Shown here: piece after piece, positions 58,576-64,000 of the stretch
Layout of the letters: every line of letters starts with the position of its first letter
How positions within the stretch are numbered: position 1 is the first letter of the stretch
Assembly: GCA_037447655.1 (NCBI GenBank)
Contig: JBBHKE010003409.1
Span: 64,001-128,000 of the forward strand
DNA length: 64,000 nucleotides
Source of the DNA: Zygnema cylindricum
Taxonomy: Eukaryota > Streptophyta > Zygnematophyceae > Zygnematales > Zygnemataceae
Direction: 5' to 3'
Made by a program: the position numbers and the translations under genes
Notes under the pieces: generated by a model
What the model saw: the letters and a program-made list of their open reading frames with translations, nothing else
What the model was told of the DNA's origin: nothing
Database searches by the model: none

Positions 58576-58908
58576 CCAAAAAGCTTCTCTCACGCTTGGG
58601 GCTCCCTCATCCGCTCAACAGACCTCCTCCAAAACAAACAAATTGAAAAATTTAAAGAATACATTAAAAAGCTTGAATAAAAAAATAACAATTCGAATAA
58701 TGAATTGGATGGTTTGAATAATAAGTTGAATGTCTTGAATGATATGTCGAAGAATTTGAGTAATGAATTGAATAAGCGAAAATGACCATCGAAAATACAA
58801 AACATAAGGAACGATGGTATCAGATATTGGAGTATCCCCATTTAAGAAACGAGAGACAAAGTGTGGAGGCAATAAGACACCAACTATTCTATAAAGACAA
58901 CATACTTC

Positions 58909-58970
58909 ACACGTGCCCACGTGTCACACGTGACACACATTCCACACGTGTCACACGCGCCACACGTGCC
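58909..58970. repeat. 9-bp CACGTG minisatellite
   Basis: Seven units of the form ACACGTGNC (one 8 bp long, two mutated), giving CACGTG at 58910, 58918, 58927, 58945 and 58963. It may act as a dense G-box cluster. No gene start was recognised near it. Confidence 0.85.
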
Positions 58971-59100
58971 GTGGGTAGTAAACCAATCCCCATTTTAGAG
59001 ACAAAAAATCCTAAAAGACCAAAATGGGGTTTTTTATGTAAAACTTGACCCTAAATCAAATATCACATGACCCGTTAAATCGTGGAAGAAGTCCACGAGG

Positions 59101-60305
<1,205 letters not shown>

Positions 60306-61774
60306 TCACCCCCCATCGCCATGGGCGAAATAGTTAACTCTTTTGGGGCTCGAGGTACTCCAAACCTAGCTTCATGATTACAAAAACATAAATATTGCCT
60401 AATATAACAAAAACATTGCATTATCAAAAAGGTAAGCGTGGGCACTCCTAGGGGTTGTGAGACCATGGTTCCCAGTTTTCCTGTTTCGTTGGATCGTATT
60501 TGGATTGGGTTGTACTCCATTATTAATACTATTAATTATTAACATTGTTTATGTTTGAAATGCTTTTTATACTGTGGATCGGAGTCTTTCTTTGGAGATT
60601 ATGGGTGCTCCTCTACGATTTTCCATATCATCCCTTTTCCTTCTATTCTTTGACCAATAACCCTTTCTTTTACAATTCGCAGTCGTCCGGGTGACCTATT
60701 TGGGGACCTTTGTTCACGCTTCTTTATTACCGAGCCCTCCAGGCTCCCACTCTTCCTTTCCCCTCTCCCCTCTCCCCTCTCCCCTTATGTGACAAAGGAC
60801 ACATCATCGACCTTATGGACCCAATTAGGTTATGCCTCCCTATAATTCAAAAAATCTTATAATTTTTTCAAAAATTGTTAGTAGAAATTAGTTTCTTAGT
60901 TTCAACCCTCCAAGTGTGTGTCTTTGGTCACCTTTCGAAACCACCTCCTTCTCCTTCCTTCCCCTTCCCCCCAATGGTTTCTAGACCCCCACTCGTGTCC
61001 TTTTGTGACCTAGTTTTTTTATTCTTCTCTTCAAACCGATTTGTCCTAAGTGGAAGACCTCCCCAACCTTCTTAACCCTAATATAACCCTAATATAACCC
61101 TAATATAACTCTAATTTAACCCTAATTAACCCTAATTTAACCCTGATTTAATGTATCTTTTGGTCTTTTGACGAGGTGTTCACCCACCACCCCTCCTAGG
61201 TCACTCCCATTTCCCCTCCCACCTTTACTTTTGTCTCTCGCCTTCCCCCTTCCATGACCTTCTCATGGAAATCCTCCACACTATTAGGTTTTGGGGTTTT
61301 CGATCGCGATTTTTACCCATGTGACTGTATATTTTGGAAGCCCTTCCCTTCCCTATTTTACGAAGGAGTTGGGTTTAGTATCTATGGTACCGCCGTGACC
61401 TATCCCCTATTTGGGGAGTTGGTTTCTTATTGCCTCCATTCTTCTCTCTCGTTTCTTAGATAGCGATACGTCTGAAGGATAAAATAGATTTAGTCTAAAT
61501 ATGATTGCCAGTCTTACCTTTATTAGTTTTCTTTAACTTCCAACAAGCATTACACAAGTCATTGTAATTCTCTAACTGATTTCTCAATGTGTCATTACTT
61601 TTTGTTACCATCATTTCTTGTACTTCGAATGATGTCTTCTCCTTTTAGAAGTCTCTTTTGGAGCCAGGGACGTTCTATTCCTCCCCTTTTCTAAGCGCTA
61701 TGCCAGTGTGTGCACCCTCATTATAAAGGGTGTCACACGTATTTAAGAAATATTTACTAGATAAGTGATAACAA
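60306..61774. other. Intergenic with a telomere-like stretch
   Basis: 61076-61145 has nine variants of TAACCCTAATA (close to plant CCCTAAA telomere repeats but with longer units). No gene recognised. Confidence 0.5.
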
Positions 61775-61890
61775 TGTGGTCGACTTTATTAAAAAGCGCG
61801 ATGGTAAACCATCTGAGCCCATAGGAACAAAAGGAAGTAGCATTGCTAAAACTGAAAAAACCACATGACTACGGAATAAACAAAGAGAAG
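61775..61890. repeat. Second copy of the 25435-25530 retroelement 3' segment
   Basis: CGACTTTATTAAAAAGCGCG and GGAACAAAAGGAAGTAGCAT are shared with 25437-25500. It ends next to K2. Confidence 0.75.
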
Positions 61891-61905
61891 GTAAGGTAGT
61901 AGCTA

Positions 61906-62122
61906 CTCCATGTATCACTATTAGTGTTCATTTTTCATTCACTACTTTAAACATCTTTTCTCCGCACACACTTGTCCGATTTTGAATTTGAGGTCGTGAA
62001 TCCGAAGCTGAGAATTTTTCTTTTCAATCCCAATCGCCAGATCTAAAATCCGACATACGTGTTCGGTTAAAAGATGTTTTAAGTGACGAAAAAGGCATTA
62101 ACACTAATAGCGATACACGGTG
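61906..62122. mobile_element. K2, 217-bp MITE with TA duplication
   Basis: Same family as K1: left end CTCCATGTATCACTATTAGT, right end ACTAATAGCGATACACGGTG, TA at 61904-61905 and 62123-62124. The left end is more diverged than in K1. Confidence 0.83.
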
Positions 62123-62124
62123 TA

Positions 62125-63273
62125 ATATTCAATTCGAGATTCTCAAGGCACATACGTCTAATTCATCGCGTCGCGCTTGTCTTCTCTCCTGCGGTGGTTA
62201 TGGGGGCCTCTAGTTCACAATCTTAGCATTGACACCACCTATTTCTCCATTTCCTCCAATGTTAAGATAGCATACCCTTAGACATATTTTTCACATCCCT
62301 CACTGATTTTTTCTCACCTCTCATTTCTCCCTGCAGCTGTACCTTTCAATCTTATGTCATTTACTTATTTCATTTTGGAGGTGAGATTGGGCCTAAATGA
62401 AATATTGTTATTTCTATGTTGTAACCATTCACTTGCTACTGCTCACCTGTCTTTTGGTTCAGCTGTAATTCTTTTTCCTTCTATACTTCTTCCACCAGCA
62501 TTTACTTTTCAGATCATTTTACACAAAAAAACTCATGTACACAGTTTACAACATTTTCATCAAAACTTTTCACAATTTACAGACATTGGAACATTTTGTA
62601 CTATTCCTTCAACCAATTGTGTTTCTGACAATAATTGATTATATTTCCACCTACATAGATCAATTAATTTTCAGCAAAAATAAATAAAAATTGACAATAA
62701 GGGGTAGTAGAGCCATTAAATTTTGGCAAATTGGATACATGTCAATGCTGAAAAAGTGCGTGGGAAAGAAAGAACACAAAAATAGAAAGAAAGAAAGAAA
62801 AAGAAAGAACGACAGCGTTTAGCAAATGCGTGCAAAAATACGTACATGGAAAAAAAAATCAGAGCCTTATATTAAATATTGATATATTCCACAAGCATAG
62901 ATTACACCATGCCACTAATAATTCTATCTCACTCTCTCCAGTTACAGACCTCATATTAAAGAGAAAACTTGCAGAGGCCGTGCCTGCAAACTTTTCTCAT
63001 ATCCTCACAATATAATTGTCAACACTATTTGTGAACCTAAAGAAGATTTGTTCAAATCTGTTCAGATCTGTTACTACATGTCCATTGCAATCCATGAGAT
63101 AAAAAACCTCTAGTCGAAACATCAACCTAGGACAACTTCATCCCTCTCAAAAAACATTTTACAAGCACACATAAGATGGGAGACGTTTTATGTGACTGCC
63201 GATGGTCTCTCTCAGCAAACTAATAAACAAAAAAATGGGAAGAGAACCTTCAATAGTATCGCGACTTGGAGCT
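62125..63273. other. AT-rich, no gene recognised; part is probably 3' UTR of the minus-strand gene
   Basis: Short frames have no motifs. The stretch just below 63274 would be 3' UTR of the exon at 63274-63366. Confidence 0.45.
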
Positions 63274-63366
63274 CTATAAAGCTCGCAATTGAGGATAATC
63301 GGATAACATTTCCCTCTCACTCAATGTGTCTGACTCGTTCTGAGGCGTCCAGAGAATCTCCACAGC
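63274..63366 (-). CDS. Terminal exon of a minus-strand gene (possibly DUF1517-type)
   Basis: On the minus strand an acceptor with a T-rich tract (GTTGTTGCAG) is followed by 30 codons and TAG: AVEILWTPQNESDTLSEREM then LSDYPQLRAL. The pattern LWTPQ..DTL...E.L.DYP.L at a C-terminus is what I recall for DUF1517 proteins (cyanobacteria and plastids). Upstream exons would be to the right; none was recognised up to 64000. The frame continues upstream through the intron as F/L-rich sequence, which supports an intron there. The family call is from memory on 30 residues. Confidence 0.5.
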   Translation of the reverse strand, partial: AVEILWTPQNESDTLSEREMLSDYPQLRAL

Positions 63367-64000
63367 CTGCAACAACAAAAAGTTAAAAAAAAAAAACAAA
63401 GGTTTAAAAAACAAAAAGGACAAAAAAACAAAAAAGCTAGATTGGAAAATGAATCTTGAAAACAGATTAAGATGAAAAACATCCAGCTCCAAAACTGAGA
63501 ACTAAAGCACATCAGAAAATATTGCGTCAGGTAATAGAATAAAGATATAAAAGATCAACCTCAGTCAATCTCATGGCCAAACAAGTTCAAGAACATGTTT
63601 GGTTATGAAATCTCAGTCAAACTAAAAACCAAACAAAGTCATTGCCTCATAAACAACTCGCATCAATGATAGATCTCTACTGGTAGCTAATAGATCTATA
63701 GCAGGTAAAACTGGAATTAACACACCTAATTGTGAAAACTACATACAAAAATACACACAGAACATCACCGGGGGTGTACTACAACACACCATCAGAAAAA
63801 GTCTTACAACATATATGCGTACTGTACAAATGTACACAATATGTACACATATTGTGTATACATGTACAAACGTGTATATAAAAATATATCAAGTATACAA
63901 ATATGTGCGTGAGAGTGTAGTTGTGTGTGGTCTCTCCCTACCTATACCTCAACCTCTCTCTCTCTATATCTATCAATATCTTTATCTCTATATCTATCTA
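63367..64000. other. Likely intron or flank of the minus-strand gene
   Basis: No further exon recognised. A-runs on the plus strand (T-rich on the minus strand) at 63385-63440 match the T-rich introns seen elsewhere. It ends in TGTACA and TATCTA simple repeats. Confidence 0.4.

Overview
The window looks like nuclear DNA of a green-lineage eukaryote, most likely a streptophyte (land plant or streptophyte alga). The evidence is a spliced PYR/PYL/RCAR-type (ABA-receptor family) gene, plant-type Ty1/copia elements, a plant-like RPA1 fragment, a probable seed-maturation (SMP/LEA) gene, a possible DUF1517-type exon and CCCTAAA-like repeats. Species cannot be told from the sequence. No rRNA, complete tRNA, CRISPR or bacterial operon was seen. 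A 10-N assembly gap lies at 40596-40605.

Region 1 (1-16.8 kb) is a nest of LTR retrotransposons. Copia element A (minus strand, 1203-14301) is split by a complete sibling B (plus strand, 6236-12715, 1007-bp LTRs, target duplication CCATT/CCATC) and by an unrelated solo LTR (1919-2882, target duplication TAGAA). A's 3' LTR is broken by another LTR (346-1202), which abuts an LTR of a second family (1-345). A solo LTR of that second family (14903-16206, target duplication TCTAA) sits in a degenerate ~0.3-kb tandem repeat. A and B both carry stops or frameshifts. Their primer-binding site matches the anticodon-side end of a 5'-half initiator tRNA-Met and lies inside the gag reading frame.

Region 2 (17-25 kb) holds copies of a 780-bp TIR element, then the only complete gene found: a three-exon, 186-aa PYL-like protein (20786-22535). 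It has four CACGTG G-boxes 600-800 bp upstream, and most of its ABA-contact residues are replaced. Immediately downstream are three in-phase exons of RPA1 (23326-24958) without the rest of the gene.

Region 3 (25-44 kb) is repeats: an ATTATG minisatellite holding a retroelement remnant, a duplicated ~1.5-kb block (26811-28375 and 36997-39950) with 51-bp minisatellites, an AT-rich foldback, a second foldback (34100-36875) and two hAT-like elements with target-site duplications. The second copy of the duplicated block leads straight into a two-exon gene start resembling SMP/LEA proteins, cut off by the assembly gap.

Region 4 (44-64 kb) contains three nested PIF/Harbinger-like elements with TTA duplications (44587-47053), long gene-poor stretches, a GC-rich 1.3-kb array of ACGT/G-box motifs (53546-54808), a 9-bp CACGTG minisatellite (58909-58970), small TA-flanked MITEs, microsatellites, and one likely terminal exon on the minus strand (63274-63366).

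ABA-type logic (PYL-like protein, LEA-like gene, ABRE/G-box clusters) recurs in the window, but a functional link between these parts is inference only.
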